Source: CAKRJP01 sp963634745
Lineage (GTDB): Bacteria > Bacillota > Clostridia > Lachnospirales > Lachnospiraceae
Assembly: GCA_963634745.1 (NCBI GenBank)
Contig: CAVHCX010000004.1
Span: 62,001-126,000, forward strand
Length of the DNA: 64,000 nucleotides
Direction: 5' to 3'
The notes under the pieces are model-generated. The model had not been told where the DNA came from, did not search any database, and saw nothing but the letters and a program-made list of their open reading frames with translations. The translations under genes were made by a program, and so were the position numbers. Numbering within the stretch: the stretch's first letter is position 1; every line of letters starts with the position of its first letter. This document shows positions 1-8,639 of this stretch, piece after piece.

Positions 1-542
1 GTTCCACTAGGTGTATATGTTGGAGTTTCTCCACTGGCAGGAGAAGAAACTGAAATGGTACTTGTTGCGCTATTAGGAGAAATACTTCCGCTAAGATGAT
101 GAAGATGCGTGGGGTCTGTAATACTACCTTTTGTACTAACGCTTCCAAGTACACTTTGCGTTTGAGAATCTGGCGTACCAGTCAATGTAAAGTTAATCTC
201 GCCACTACTATCTGTGAATGTCTTTTTTGTGCCGTTGATTTCAACTGAGTGTGCATGGTCATCATAGCCTAAATCAATCCAGCAATCATCGCTTGGTGTA
301 CCGCCATCTGCCATGTACCAGACAACTTCTCTGTTCTCTTGGTCGGAAATCGTGTAGACATCACCATTGTTAGGAAGAGGTGTCGCCTTTTCCATCGCTT
401 GAAGTTCTGCCCATGTAGCAGAACCTTTGTAAGTCATCACTGACTGCTTCAGTTCTTTGTAAAGTTCATCCGATAAAGCACTTGCTCTTAGTTTGTACTC
501 CTTCGTGCCTATCTTCACATTACTTAAATATTCATCTGCCAT
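1..542 (-). CDS. Tail fibre / receptor-binding protein, N-terminal part (runs off window)
   Basis: An open frame starts at the ATG complementary to 540-542, behind an AAAGGAG ribosome binding site, and stays open to the left edge, so the C-terminus is missing. About 180 residues are visible. They begin MADEYLSNVKIGTKEYKLRA and include a stretch on 'validation' style text typical of phage fibre hinges (TWAELQAMEKATPLPNNGDVYTI split by short linkers) and a His-rich DPTHLHHL segment. The Thr/Ser-rich low-complexity end suggests a trimeric fibre shaft. It is the last visible gene of the leftward fibre cluster, 15 bp after the preceding gene. The role is inferred from composition and neighbours. 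Confidence 0.7.
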   Translation of the reverse strand, partial: MADEYLSNVKIGTKEYKLRASALSDELYKELKQSVMTYKGSATWAELQAMEKATPLPNNGDVYTISDQENREVVWYMADGGTPSDDCWIDLGYDDHAHSVEINGTKKTFTDSSGEINFTLTGTPDSQTQSVLGSVSTKGSITDPTHLHHLSGSISPNSATSTISVSSPASGETPTYTPSG

Positions 543-557
543 AGTTTATATCTCCTT

Positions 558-1043
558 TCATTTGATATCTCCTTTTGGTAAGTACTCATGCTTGTGTCCT
601 TCATCATTGATTTCGATATTAGGAACATTGATTGCCTTAAGTCGCTTATACGTACCGCTTCCAGTCAAGTCAATCAAGTCTTTCTTGGTCTCCTCTGAAT
701 GAAGTGTAAGAGTCTCCCCTTCTTCAACAGAATACAAGGGTATCGTATCGATTGACTTTCCGCTTAACTTGAGATTGTCAATGTTCGCATCCACTTCTTC
801 AAATGTTATCTCAGTTATGTATGCAGTGATTCCAGTCTTTGCATCGTAAGTACTTTGAGTCTCTCCGATGAATGACAATGTGATTGTGGGTAGTTTCTCC
901 CATGGAAGAATCCCATCGCCAATCTTGAAGACTCTTGTGTCAGTTGCGTAACTAGGTTCGCCCTCCGCAAGAGTGAACCCTTGGAAATTGGACTCGGTGT
1001 CTCTGCGTACTTGGAATCTAGTCTTAATTGTGTTTTCTGCCAT
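558..1043 (-). CDS. Tail fibre protein with Mtd-like N-terminal domain
   Basis: This 161-aa protein opens with MAENTIKTRFQVRRDTESNF followed by LAEGEPSYATDTRVFKIGDG and PWEKLPTI. That is the small N-terminal domain seen in phage major-tropism-determinant and hyaluronate-lyase-type fibres, where a TRFQ-RRDT strand is followed by LAEGEP--DT---KIGDG--PW--LP. This domain usually attaches a fibre to the virion. The C-terminal half, rich in short beta-like stretches, is not recognised. A strong AAAGGAGG site precedes the ATG. It is one of seven short consecutive fibre-like genes, so fibre parts may be encoded on separate polypeptides here. Confidence 0.75.
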   Translation of the reverse strand: MAENTIKTRFQVRRDTESNFQGFTLAEGEPSYATDTRVFKIGDGILPWEKLPTITLSFIGETQSTYDAKTGITAYITEITFEEVDANIDNLKLSGKSIDTIPLYSVEEGETLTLHSEETKKDLIDLTGSGTYKRLKAINVPNIEINDEGHKHEYLPKGDIK

Positions 1044-1063
1044 ATAAGGCTACCCTCCTTTTA

Positions 1064-2158
1064 TCATTTAGCGTGACCTCCATCCAATATCAGAATGTCA
1101 TCAGACTCTTGAGTAAGTTTGTTTGTGTTGCAAGAAGCAATCTTCTTGTCTGTTACGCCAAGATTCTTGATTGAGATTGTTTTTTTATTCTCCAAAAGTG
1201 AAGAAGTGCTAATCAAAATACCATCCGACCCCTCGTACTCGGGGATGTCGCTGACCAGTGCATACTCTGAACGATCAATACTCCCTGTAATACCCGAGGA
1301 AGCCGTCTTAAAAGTTTTAGACACAGCATCATAAAAACCATACTGGCCACTTGATTCATCGTAACAAGCAGCGCCGTCAAACAAAACGACGTTTGCATTG
1401 GTGTTCATTATCTTGAAATATTTCCAAGAAGACGCAGGGGTGTTTCTTCCTCTCCCAATATAAATATTACCTGTGTTCACAAAAGACGCTTCATAAGTCT
1501 TTGTGCCTATCAATTCCCCATCTACATAGAATGAATGCGAAGTGGTAGATGTGGACTGAATCTTAAGCGTATGAAAGGCCCCATCGCAAATAAGAGAAAA
1601 ATTTATCTTCGGGCTAGAGGAAGAGGTTGTGCCCCATCGGACATAATCAGTCCCGCCACTTGAAGAAATATTTGCGCAAATCGTAGCTTTAAAGACATTT
1701 GTGGTGCCGAACCAATCATAATCCCCCACAGAGATCATCTTAAAAGAAGTCTCAATAGTCGGGATAGTTAAAGAAGATACAGCAATACCAGTATCAATTC
1801 CGCTCTGAGAAATTACCACGGTGGCAGAAGAATATCCGGCCGGAAGGTCAGACTCGGGCTCGTAAAGAAGCCTTCGGGTGGTTGTCTTTTGCCCTGTGAT
1901 TTCCTGATCAGTGCCAAGCGTAACGTACTCGTTTAGATTGGGCTTGTTTAAAAGGTCGTTATAAGACCCTGTTTTCGACACCTTATGAAAATTAATAATT
2001 CCACTGCCCGTAATCTTCTCAGAAGAAGACATATCTTGAGCAGCAGAATTATCTGTATTGATTATTTTGACAGTGTGAACCGCGTTTTCATCATAAATAT
2101 TATAAACAGCACCCGTACTGTCTATCTGTATTTTTGTAATTGGCCCCTCTACCCCCAT
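1064..2158 (-). CDS. Tail fibre protein with concanavalin/LamG-like lectin domain
   Basis: This is a 364-aa protein. Residues 1-110 form a fibre N-terminus (ITKIQIDSTGAVYNIYD, then SYNDLLNKP, a common gut-phage fibre motif). Residues about 110-290 look like a LamG/concanavalin beta-sandwich: FHTLKIQST, SFYVDGELIGTKTYEA and NTGNIYIGRGRN are followed by GQYGFYDAVSKTFKTA, the usual end of this module in phage fibres. The likely role is glycan binding on the host surface. An AAAGGAGG site lies 6 nt before the ATG. Fibre assignment is confident; ligand is unknown. Confidence 0.72.
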   Translation of the reverse strand: MGVEGPITKIQIDSTGAVYNIYDENAVHTVKIINTDNSAAQDMSSSEKITGSGIINFHKVSKTGSYNDLLNKPNLNEYVTLGTDQEITGQKTTTRRLLYEPESDLPAGYSSATVVISQSGIDTGIAVSSLTIPTIETSFKMISVGDYDWFGTTNVFKATICANISSSGGTDYVRWGTTSSSSPKINFSLICDGAFHTLKIQSTSTTSHSFYVDGELIGTKTYEASFVNTGNIYIGRGRNTPASSWKYFKIMNTNANVVLFDGAACYDESSGQYGFYDAVSKTFKTASSGITGSIDRSEYALVSDIPEYEGSDGILISTSSLLENKKTISIKNLGVTDKKIASCNTNKLTQESDDILILDGGHAK

Positions 2159-2190
2159 ATATACCTCCTTTCTTAGATCAGATTTATTGT

Positions 2191-3102
2191 TTATGACATT
2201 TCCTTAATATCGTCAGTAATGGTAAGACCCGTGGTTGTATATGTGATTGAAGTTTGTGAAGTGCCCACTATTCCTGATACTTTACTTGCAGTAACTGAAT
2301 ATGCATTTCCATATCCACTAGCGGAAGTCATATATCCTGAACATCCCTGAACGAAGTTCGTTCCTAGATAATTCTGTAATGAGGTTATGCTTGTGTATTG
2401 GTCGGATACATTGTTGATGATTTGGAATCGAACACAGAATGTAGTATCACCTGATTCATATAGCATATAGATGTTATGCTGATAGAATTGAGGACCATAA
2501 ATGCCGTTATTTGTCTCCTCGAATTGTTTATTGTTAAGGTAGGTGCTACCATTAATCATCAGATTAACTCGATCCCCAAAGTTAAACGTAGTTGACGTGT
2601 CTGTGGAACTGAACATTATTCGGAACATTAATGGGTAGTTCTCCCCTGTCCAAACTATTGAATATGCGTGATACATAAATACAGGAGCAGTCTGTAAGGT
2701 AGAGGTTATCACCATCATATTCACGCTCATAGTTGCAAGGACTATTGAGTTGTATACAATGTCAACCATCTTACTTGATTTAATAACTGCCAAATTGTCC
2801 GAGGTTAGTGTGCATTTGCCTGTAGTTTGTAATGAATACATCTGTGAATCGGTAAACGTAATCGTACCCACTGCGGAGTCTCCTCCACCTGAGATGGAGA
2901 TGTTTCCGCTACCTAGAATGCTTTCATTGTTGATGGTCTTGATGTTAGTGCCTGAGACTAGTTTGTCCTGCTTGTTTGCCAAGTCTTCGTCCGTGGTGTC
3001 AGGTGTGAGGTAAAGTTCATCCTCGTTCTTTGTGGCGGAGTCATACTGCGCCTGTGTGAGATTGTTGATGATGAGTTTACTTAGTGTCTTGTCCGTTGCC
3101 AT
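2191..3102 (-). CDS. Tail fibre / appendage protein
   Basis: This 303-aa protein begins MATDKTLSKLIINNLTQAQY and continues with a DELYLTPDTTDEDL motif and then NKQDKLVSGTNIKTINNESI. The pattern K-I-NNLT-AQY---------DELY-TPD plus the KQD-LVSG-NIKTING-S-LGSGNI repeat is widespread at the N-termini of gut siphophage fibres. The C-terminal two thirds are beta-rich and Ser/Thr-rich, without a recognised enzymatic motif. The start has an AAAGGAG site. It lies 32 bp before the next fibre gene in an apparent operon. Confidence 0.7.
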   Translation of the reverse strand: MATDKTLSKLIINNLTQAQYDSATKNEDELYLTPDTTDEDLANKQDKLVSGTNIKTINNESILGSGNISISGGGDSAVGTITFTDSQMYSLQTTGKCTLTSDNLAVIKSSKMVDIVYNSIVLATMSVNMMVITSTLQTAPVFMYHAYSIVWTGENYPLMFRIMFSSTDTSTTFNFGDRVNLMINGSTYLNNKQFEETNNGIYGPQFYQHNIYMLYESGDTTFCVRFQIINNVSDQYTSITSLQNYLGTNFVQGCSGYMTSASGYGNAYSVTASKVSGIVGTSQTSITYTTTGLTITDDIKEMS

Positions 3103-3271
3103 TGTCTTTCTCCTTTATGTATTCCTCGTATTCTTCCTTTGTGACATCCGAGTAGTTCTCGGCTTTGTCATAAATCCCGAGGTAGATTGTATCGGCTGTG
3201 AAGACCTCGCTAGTGAGGAGGTTCTTTACATAGCCTGTATTGGATTTGTATGTGTTCATTTCAGTGTCCAT
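3077..3271 (-). CDS. Small hypothetical protein in fibre cluster
   Basis: A 64-aa, acidic protein (many Glu/Asp, EEYEEYIKEKDNGNG near the end) whose start overlaps the stop of the preceding gene by 16 nt and whose end overlaps the next start by 26 nt. The tight overlaps suggest translational coupling. The first ATG sits directly on AAAGG, so the in-frame ATG four codons later may be the true start. Such small genes between fibre genes are often fibre chaperones or connectors, but nothing in the sequence shows that here. Confidence 0.5.
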   Translation of the reverse strand: MDTEMNTYKSNTGYVKNLLTSEVFTADTIYLGIYDKAENYSDVTKEEYEEYIKEKDNGNGQDTK

Positions 3272-3861
3272 CCTTTGTTGGTTGCAATCGCCTTTTCAGT
3301 GTCGGTGAGTTTCGCAAGGTTCGTGCTTCCCATAGTAAGTGTCTTAGTGGAAGTCACGGTAGCAAGGTTGTTCAGTATCTCCACGAGGGCGGATTCAGTG
3401 AAGAGCGTGGAGGAGGAGATATCGAAATCTACTTTCATCCCTGTCATATGTATCTCGGTAAGACTAGAGCAATTATAGAACATATAACCCATATCCGTGA
3501 CATTGCTTGTGTCTAGNNNNNNNNNNNNNNNNNNNNNNNNNNNNNNNNNNNNNNNNNNNNNNNNNNNNNNNNNNNNNNNNNNNNNNNNNNNNNNNNNNNN
3601 NNNNNNNNNNNNNNNNNNNNNNNNNNNNNNNNNNNNNNNNNNNNNNNNNNNNNNNNNNNNNNNNNNNNNNNNNNNNNNNNTAGAGCAATTATAGAACATA
3701 TAATACATACTCGTGACATTGCTTGTGTCGCTATAGCCGATTGCGCCAACGAATGTGGTTGCACTGCTGTATGCGCACTTGCCACCTGCGTCGAAGAATG
3801 CTTTCATTCCCCCGCTTCCCGACTTCATCGAGACTTTCTTGTTTCCTAGGTATAGTGCCAT
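3256..3861 (-). CDS. BspA-like leucine-rich/DUF285 repeat fibre protein (contains assembly gap)
   Basis: About 201 codons, 164 bases of which are unknown (N). Both flanks of the gap carry the repeat DTSNVT-M-YMFYNCSSL, the BspA-like surface repeat (DUF285 type) of about 23 residues found in gut bacterial adhesins and phage receptor-binding proteins. The N-terminus MALYLGNKKVSMKSG is a typical fibre attachment start, and the C-terminus carries a -LTDTEKAIATNKGWTL ending common after BspA repeats. The true number of repeats is unknown because the gap lies inside the repeat array. The start has AAGGAG 7 nt upstream. Confidence 0.72.
   Translation of the reverse strand: MALYLGNKKVSMKSGSGGMKAFFDAGGKCAYSSATTFVGAIGYSDTSNVTSMYYMFYNCSXXXXXXXXXXXXXXXXXXXXXXXXXXXXXXXXXXXXXXXXXXXXXXXXXXXXXXXLDTSNVTDMGYMFYNCSSLTEIHMTGMKVDFDISSSTLFTESALVEILNNLATVTSTKTLTMGSTNLAKLTDTEKAIATNKGWTLK
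3517..3680. other. Assembly gap (164 N) inside BspA repeat array
   Basis: The bases are all N. The same near-identical repeat unit (starting tagagcaattatagaacata) abuts both sides of the gap, so the array was probably collapsed or left unresolved by short-read assembly. Repeat copy number of the fibre gene, and hence its length, cannot be read here. Confidence 0.97.
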
Positions 3862-3862
3862 A

Positions 3863-4162
3863 TTACCAACTCCTTATGATTACTTCCGAGCCACTTCCTC
3901 CAGAAGAAATTTCAACATAAGCGCTCCCGGACCATCGATATGTGGCGTTTGATCCCGGCGTGATGTCAACATAAATTTTACCCGTTTCCCCCTCTATCTT
4001 AACACTGTGGGCTGCGTCTTCATAAAATGCCCCTTCAAAATAATATCCTTCAACGACGTCATCAACATACGACGGCAGCTGCGAGGCCGGGACTTTCCCA
4101 TTGACAAGATCCGCCTTTGACCCCGCCATGCCTCTCGCAATTAAATCAATCCCGGAAGCCAT
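3863..4162 (-). CDS. Small fibre/baseplate protein with KVPASQLPSYVDDV motif
   Basis: This 99-aa protein contains DLVNGKVPASQLPSYVDDVV, then a GKIYVD---G--YRWSGSAYVEIS motif. The two together form a module found in many tail-fibre and collar proteins of gut and Bacillota phages, normally embedded in longer fibres. Here it stands alone as a short gene, in line with the fragmented fibre genes around it. An AGGGG site precedes the start. Confidence 0.65.
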   Translation of the reverse strand: MASGIDLIARGMAGSKADLVNGKVPASQLPSYVDDVVEGYYFEGAFYEDAAHSVKIEGETGKIYVDITPGSNATYRWSGSAYVEISSGGSGSEVIIRSW

Positions 4163-4164
4163 AA

Positions 4165-4545
4165 TTATACCCCTGCCACACCAACAATGGTGGCTGCCCC
4201 TGAAACAGAGTTAATGACTACTCTAACACGGCTCATCCCATCCACACCAACGGCATAAATCCCATTTGCCGTAATATTATCTATTGTCTTCATCCCATTT
4301 AAATCAATTAACGACAGTTTTGACCAGGAGCACTCCTCATCTGTTTTTACTGTCCCATCTGAATTTAAGCTATTAATACAACCTTCAACCGCGATATCCC
4401 CCGAGGTTATACCTGAGACCTCAACACTAACCGCGCTATACAAGTGATTAAGAATCAAAGAGTCACTAACTCCTGTTTTTCTTACAGGATCTTTAACTGA
4501 ATCAAAAAACGGGAAAATTTTTTTGTTTAAATTACTTCCTATCAT
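4165..4545 (-). CDS. Hypothetical virion-associated protein
   Basis: A 126-aa protein beginning MIGSNLNKKIFPFFDSVKDP. It is rich in Val/Ser/Gly beta-strand-like segments and has no enzymatic motif. It opens the fibre block: a terminator and the tRNA-like element at 4589-4631 lie just upstream, and an AGGAGG site lies 8 nt before the ATG. A structural or fibre-base role is inferred from position only. Confidence 0.55.
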   Translation of the reverse strand: MIGSNLNKKIFPFFDSVKDPVRKTGVSDSLILNHLYSAVSVEVSGITSGDIAVEGCINSLNSDGTVKTDEECSWSKLSLIDLNGMKTIDNITANGIYAVGVDGMSRVRVVINSVSGAATIVGVAGV

Positions 4546-4588
4546 ACCAATAACCTCCTAAATAAAACATGCTAAAATAAAATTTAAA

Positions 4589-4631
4589 GGGTTATGCAAG
4601 AATCGAACTTGCTCTTATTCCTAAATAACCC
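4589..4631 (-). ncRNA. tRNA-like minihelix (acceptor stem + T-arm only)
   Basis: Read on the minus strand, the 7-nt GGGTTAT (4625-4631) pairs perfectly with ATAACCC (4589-4595). The T-arm GCAAG-TTCGATT-CTTGC (4596-4612) has a perfect 5-bp stem and the canonical TTCGA loop. Only 12 nt (4613-4624) replace the D-arm, anticodon arm and variable loop, so it cannot be a decoding tRNA. It lies between the nrdG terminator and the next gene's ribosome binding site, in what would be an mRNA leader. It could be a processing signal for RNase P/RNase Z, a decoy, or a tRNA-gene remnant. Confidence 0.7.
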
Positions 4632-4633
4632 AC

Positions 4634-4655
4634 AAAAGGACGGGATACCCCGCCC
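4634..4655 (-). terminator. Rho-independent terminator after nrdG
   Basis: On the minus strand GGGCGGG-GTAT-CCCGTCC forms a 7-bp stem (one G-U) with a 4-nt loop, followed by TTTT. It lies 17 bp after the nrdG stop and should end the nrdDG transcript. Confidence 0.75.
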
Positions 4656-4671
4656 CTGTTAAACAATTTTT

Positions 4672-5217
4672 TTAAAAATTATTATTGGGTATCCCCGCCA
4701 AAGAGACAGGCCTACCCTCTCTAAGAGATCTTTTTATATCAATAACCCGTTGATTTTTAGACCCTCTCCACCGATTTGCGTCGGTAATATCTCTTTGAGA
4801 AAGAAGGAAGGGGCCATCGATCAAAACGTCAATTGCCGCGAGCAATCTATCCGTATACTCAAAATGTTGCTTTCCACCCTCTTTAAGATCCTCGTATAAA
4901 TATCCCGTATAACACCAAATCGTTTTATTTGGGAACACCGCTTTTACTTTCTCAGCAAGATTACAGAGGTCTTCCTGGCTCTCTTTTTCCATAGGCTCCC
5001 CTCCGCAAAGCGTTAGTCCAGAAATATAATCTTTATCGAGATATTGAAGAATAATGTCTAATGTTTTTTGTGGATCGAAATAACTACCAGCCTTAAAATT
5101 CCAAGCGCTCTTATTATGACACCCCTGACAGTGGTTCCGGCAGCCACTGACATAAAGGCTAACGCGAACTCCCTGCCCATCACTTATGGCACAAGGATAA
5201 ATATTCATATAGTTCAT
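4672..5217 (-). CDS. nrdG: Anaerobic ribonucleoside-triphosphate reductase activating protein
   Basis: This 181-aa radical-SAM enzyme generates the glycyl radical on NrdD. It has the CRNHCQGC cluster (CxxxCxxC, binding a [4Fe-4S] cluster) near residue 26, the GGEP motif (LCGGEPM), and the family's GQGVRVSLYVSGC lead-in. Its length is normal for phage NrdG. A GTG three codons upstream is possible, but the ATG chosen has AGAAAGGTG 6 nt before it. It lies 20 bp after nrdD in one operon, driven by the promoter at 7864-7892. It indicates replication in an anaerobic host. Confidence 0.93.
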   Translation of the reverse strand: MNYMNIYPCAISDGQGVRVSLYVSGCRNHCQGCHNKSAWNFKAGSYFDPQKTLDIILQYLDKDYISGLTLCGGEPMEKESQEDLCNLAEKVKAVFPNKTIWCYTGYLYEDLKEGGKQHFEYTDRLLAAIDVLIDGPFLLSQRDITDANRWRGSKNQRVIDIKRSLREGRPVSLAGIPNNNF

Positions 5218-5237
5218 ATCAAACACCTTTCTACTTT

Positions 5238-7817
5238 CTATTTTACGTGTTGAACGCGATCTTTTACTTCTGCCGCCTTCCCGGCATTAAACGCAGTTTT
5301 ATAGTTCCCCGTAAGATATCCGGTGACCCTTCTTAACTGCTGAATATTTTTACCTCCACAAGCGGGACAACAGTCATTAAATTCTCCCGTGTAGCCACAA
5401 TCAAGACAGGTGTCATTAGGGACATTGACTGCAAAATACGGAATATCATGATCCATAGCGTAGTTGACAATTGTCTCTAATGCTTCCAGGTTGCCAATTG
5501 TAGAAGATGGTAACTCAACATAGGTGATACACCCTGCATTACTGTACCCAGTTAATTGTGATTCGACGTCAATCTTTTCAAACACGGTAACAGGCTCCCA
5601 AACCGGGACATGGATACTGTTGGTAAAATATTTACGGTCCGAAACATTTGGAATTACGCCATAAGCGTTTTTGAATTTGCTCATAGCAGTATAACACAAA
5701 TTTTCAGCCGGCGTGTAATAAACGCCAAAATTAAGATGGTACTCTCTCTTAAATTCATCGCACCTGTCTTTAAATAGTTGCTCTATTCTTTTAGCCAAAG
5801 CCATCCCATCTGGTCTTGTTTGATTGCAGCCAATAAGAATCTGCAAAGTTTCAGCAAGACCCAACTGGCCAAGGGCCAATGTCCCGTGTTTCAAAGCTGA
5901 CCGGATACCCTCTTCCGGTTTATATCCCAGCATTGTCCCATTCTCATACATAAATTTTGCAGAATCCGGCGATTGAGAACAAATATATTCAAAACGCTCA
6001 ATAAGCATACTTTTCGCTTCATGGATTTTCTTATCTAATAAAGCCATAAATTTTTCGACGTCTCTATCTGCTTCCATGGCCAAAGTTGGCATAATAATGG
6101 TCACAGGGCAAATATTGCCACGACCATCTTTTGTTTGTGGATTAACACCAGGGTCAGCGTTAATATCATATCCATTGGCAGTTCTACACATTATCTCTTA
6201 TATTACTATAAGAACTGACTATATCTTCTATCATTGATACGATAGTCTTTTATTTCGGTTGAAGACGCTTCGTTTCCTATAGCGTCGCAGGCGCTTATCT
6301 CCTGCCCTACTCCCATACATTCATCAGGGATAGTCGATACACATTTACTTAACAACTTGAATAATATAATTATTTACACAAATCTCGTCGCAATCACGCC
6401 GACAAAATCTATTAAACAATATCTTGATGGAAGACCATATATGACCTCCTTTGTTTTTATATTCGATTCAAGTTTTAAGATTTAGCACGGATCTCATCCT
6501 TGCACCAACAAGGACCTAACCGTTAGCCCATTTTCATGGACACCCCCGAGCGGGGTTAAAAAGATTTTAGATGAGCTGTAGTTTGCACTTACCCATCGTA
6601 CTAAAATACGTCTTAGGATCATTTTTATCATACCCAGCATTATTAGACCAATCAACATTGGCATAATTAGGATACAGTCTTTTTGCAGTTGACTTTAACG
6701 CCAATTGATACATATCATAATTAGGAGTGCCCGGCTTATCATTTACCCCCTTCATATACTGAAAGATCCCACAAGGGAAAATAGCCGTGCGATGAAGCTT
6801 CCCGACCCCGTCAATACTCCCCTCGAGCAAGGCTTTCACAACCATTCTGCCTTCTGGCAAAGTACAGGTGCCGTAATTTATAGAGGTAAAGGGGAGTTGG
6901 TTCCCAGATCTGCTTTGCAATGTATTAAGATTGTGGTACATTCCCTCAACCGCCTGCTTTAATTCACGAACGGTTAAATTTGTTGCATAATTATACACTT
7001 TCTCACTTTTATAAACAGATCTATCTGTAATAGACGTATCTTCCAAAATTTCAGACACCAACTCCTCGCCAGTAAGATAAGGATAACCTTCAATGTAATG
7101 TTTTCTAAAACTTCTTCTTACATATGGGACCATCGTCCAGTCTAAATGCGTCGCACTTACACCACCAAATTGCTGCAAACTTTGTAATTGGAAAATGACA
7201 GCAACAAGTTGGAAAGCCGTGCTAATACAGGAGGCGGGGCGAATATCAGTCTGCCTCGTATTAAACCCCTCCTGTAAAAGTTTGTCAAAAGGAATAGATA
7301 AACAATTGTGCATACCAACCACATACGAATCAAGATCATGAATATATATCTCATTGTTTTCATGATTTTCTCTCGCCATTTTAGAAACACAATTGTTTAA
7401 AGCGAGCCACTTCATCAATTCATTTGAGGCCTCCCCTTTTCTTCCCCCAAAAGAAAGCTCGTCAACATTAGCATTTTGATTTACGACATTAGACGCCTTA
7501 ATCTTCTCTCCGATTTCCTTTAAAAGTTTGGTTTTGACCTGTCTGTTGCGGGTTCTTTGCTCCCTGTACAACAAATATGTTTTCCCCGTTTTCCTAAATC
7601 CATGATCAAACAAAACATCAACGACAAAGTCCTGAATTTCTTCGACACCAACGGAACTTTTTTCTTCCTCCTCACACTTAGATACGACTGCGTTTACAAG
7701 AGAGTCAAGATCTTCGGAGTCTATTTCTTTTGTCCTTTCGTTCGCTCTCCATATTGCAGACTTGATTTTGTTCCAATCAAACAAAGCTTCCGTACCATCT
7801 CTTTTAATAACTTTCAT
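5238..7817 (-). CDS. nrdD: Anaerobic ribonucleoside-triphosphate reductase, two exons
   Basis: Class III reductase making dNTPs without oxygen. Exon 1 is 7817-6591 (409 codons) and exon 2 is 6188-5238. Joining them gives 725 aa with an uninterrupted family motif TMG|CRTANGYDIN...GRGNICPVTI. The N-terminus is an ATP-cone (MKVIKRDGTEALFDWNKI). The C-terminus has the Zn site CLDCGY...CPACGGK and the glycyl-radical segment RRVTGYLTG, followed by FNAGK. Without splicing, exon 1 would end at a stop 8 codons into the intron. It has its own consensus promoter and GGAGG site. Confidence 0.93.
6189..6590 (-). ncRNA. Group I intron in nrdD (402 nt, no ORF)
   Basis: The 5' exon ends ...ATGGGT and the intron begins AAGTGC and ends in G before TGTAGA, the group I rule (exon U, terminal G). 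The guide sequence GCTCAT, about 15 nt into the intron, pairs with exon AUGGGU, placing a U-G wobble at the splice site (P1). The core has GGATGAGATCCGTGCTAAATC and, near the 3' end, GAAGATATAGTC, the conserved P3/P7 strands. Splicing restores the NrdD frame. nrdD is a known intron host (T4 sunY). No endonuclease gene is inside. Confidence 0.9.
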
Positions 7818-7863
7818 TATACCTCCACCAGCCTGTTATCAGTTATCTGGTTTTATAATAGAT

Positions 7864-7892
7864 ATTATACACAAAAATTCCCCAAATGTCAA
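7864..7892 (-). promoter_or_regulatory. Sigma-70 type promoter of nrdD-nrdG
   Basis: On the minus strand TTGACA (7892-7887) and TATAAT (7869-7864) are a perfect consensus pair with 17 bp between them, about 45 bp before the nrdD start. It lies between the stop of the preceding gene and nrdD, so the reductase operon can be read by host RNA polymerase independently of upstream late genes. Confidence 0.88.
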
Positions 7893-7909
7893 CCGCATTT
7901 TCTCTGGGG

Positions 7910-8596
7910 CTATATTTCGGGATCTTCGCTTTTCTCAAGAAGCTGTATTGCCTTTCGAGTTTTCTCTCGCTCTTGTGACAGCGCCTCATTAACATTCTGG
8001 ACAGCCATTTTTTGCATTTCCTGTAAAACCGACTTTGATGTTTCATCCTCTGTGTTTACCGTATTCATCAAACTCTTTAAAGTTTCTTGATCCATTGTCG
8101 TCTTTAAATCGTTCATAGTGGCAACCCACTTGTCATACGATTCAGAATCAAACAGAGCCGCTGTTTGAATAATGCGATAAAAATTATCAAAACCAACCGC
8201 GCGATCAACCATGGAGACAAAAACGTTATAATCTTTCCCGCAACGCTTTAATGCCGCCTCGACAAACCCAAACGTGTGTAATAAATCATAAGAGTGATAC
8301 ATTAAATTAACAAGATTGACATCAACATTTAAATTCGTGCAATAAGAAAGCAGACCTATGCCAACCTTCCCCATTTCAATGAAAGCCGACGCCCCAGGAG
8401 CATCAAAGTCCTTGCTAAGGGATGTCATTATTCTCATGACCAATATTTCTTTTTCTTTCAAGGGAATATACTCTCTAAAATTCAACTTTTCGACAAAGCC
8501 GCCAATCTCTTTTAATTTGTCTTTATTCGGCGCTTTTTCAAAATCAATACAAGCCGAAAGGTAATCACTGATTTTTAATTTATTATTTTCTTCCAT
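7910..8596 (-). CDS. Hypothetical protein, helical
   Basis: A 228-aa, probably all-helical protein with a charged C-terminal helix (EALSQEREKTRKAIQLLEKS). No catalytic motif is recognised. AAAGGAG precedes the ATG. It lies between the recombinase gene and nrdD and shares the leftward direction; the nrdD promoter starts just after its stop. Phage proteins of this helical type are often virion or DNA-metabolism accessories, but no function can be assigned. Confidence 0.6.
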   Translation of the reverse strand: MEENNKLKISDYLSACIDFEKAPNKDKLKEIGGFVEKLNFREYIPLKEKEILVMRIMTSLSKDFDAPGASAFIEMGKVGIGLLSYCTNLNVDVNLVNLMYHSYDLLHTFGFVEAALKRCGKDYNVFVSMVDRAVGFDNFYRIIQTAALFDSESYDKWVATMNDLKTTMDQETLKSLMNTVNTEDETSKSVLQEMQKMAVQNVNEALSQEREKTRKAIQLLEKSEDPEI

Positions 8597-8639
8597 AGTA
8601 ACAATCTCCTTTTACTTCTTACGCGTCTCTTTGTCACGC

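Noticed and set aside
5238..7817. nrdD, capsid and terL as frameshifted or broken gene pairs
   Set aside because: Group I splice rules, guide pairing and perfectly restored protein motifs fit introns better than frameshifts or pseudogenes.
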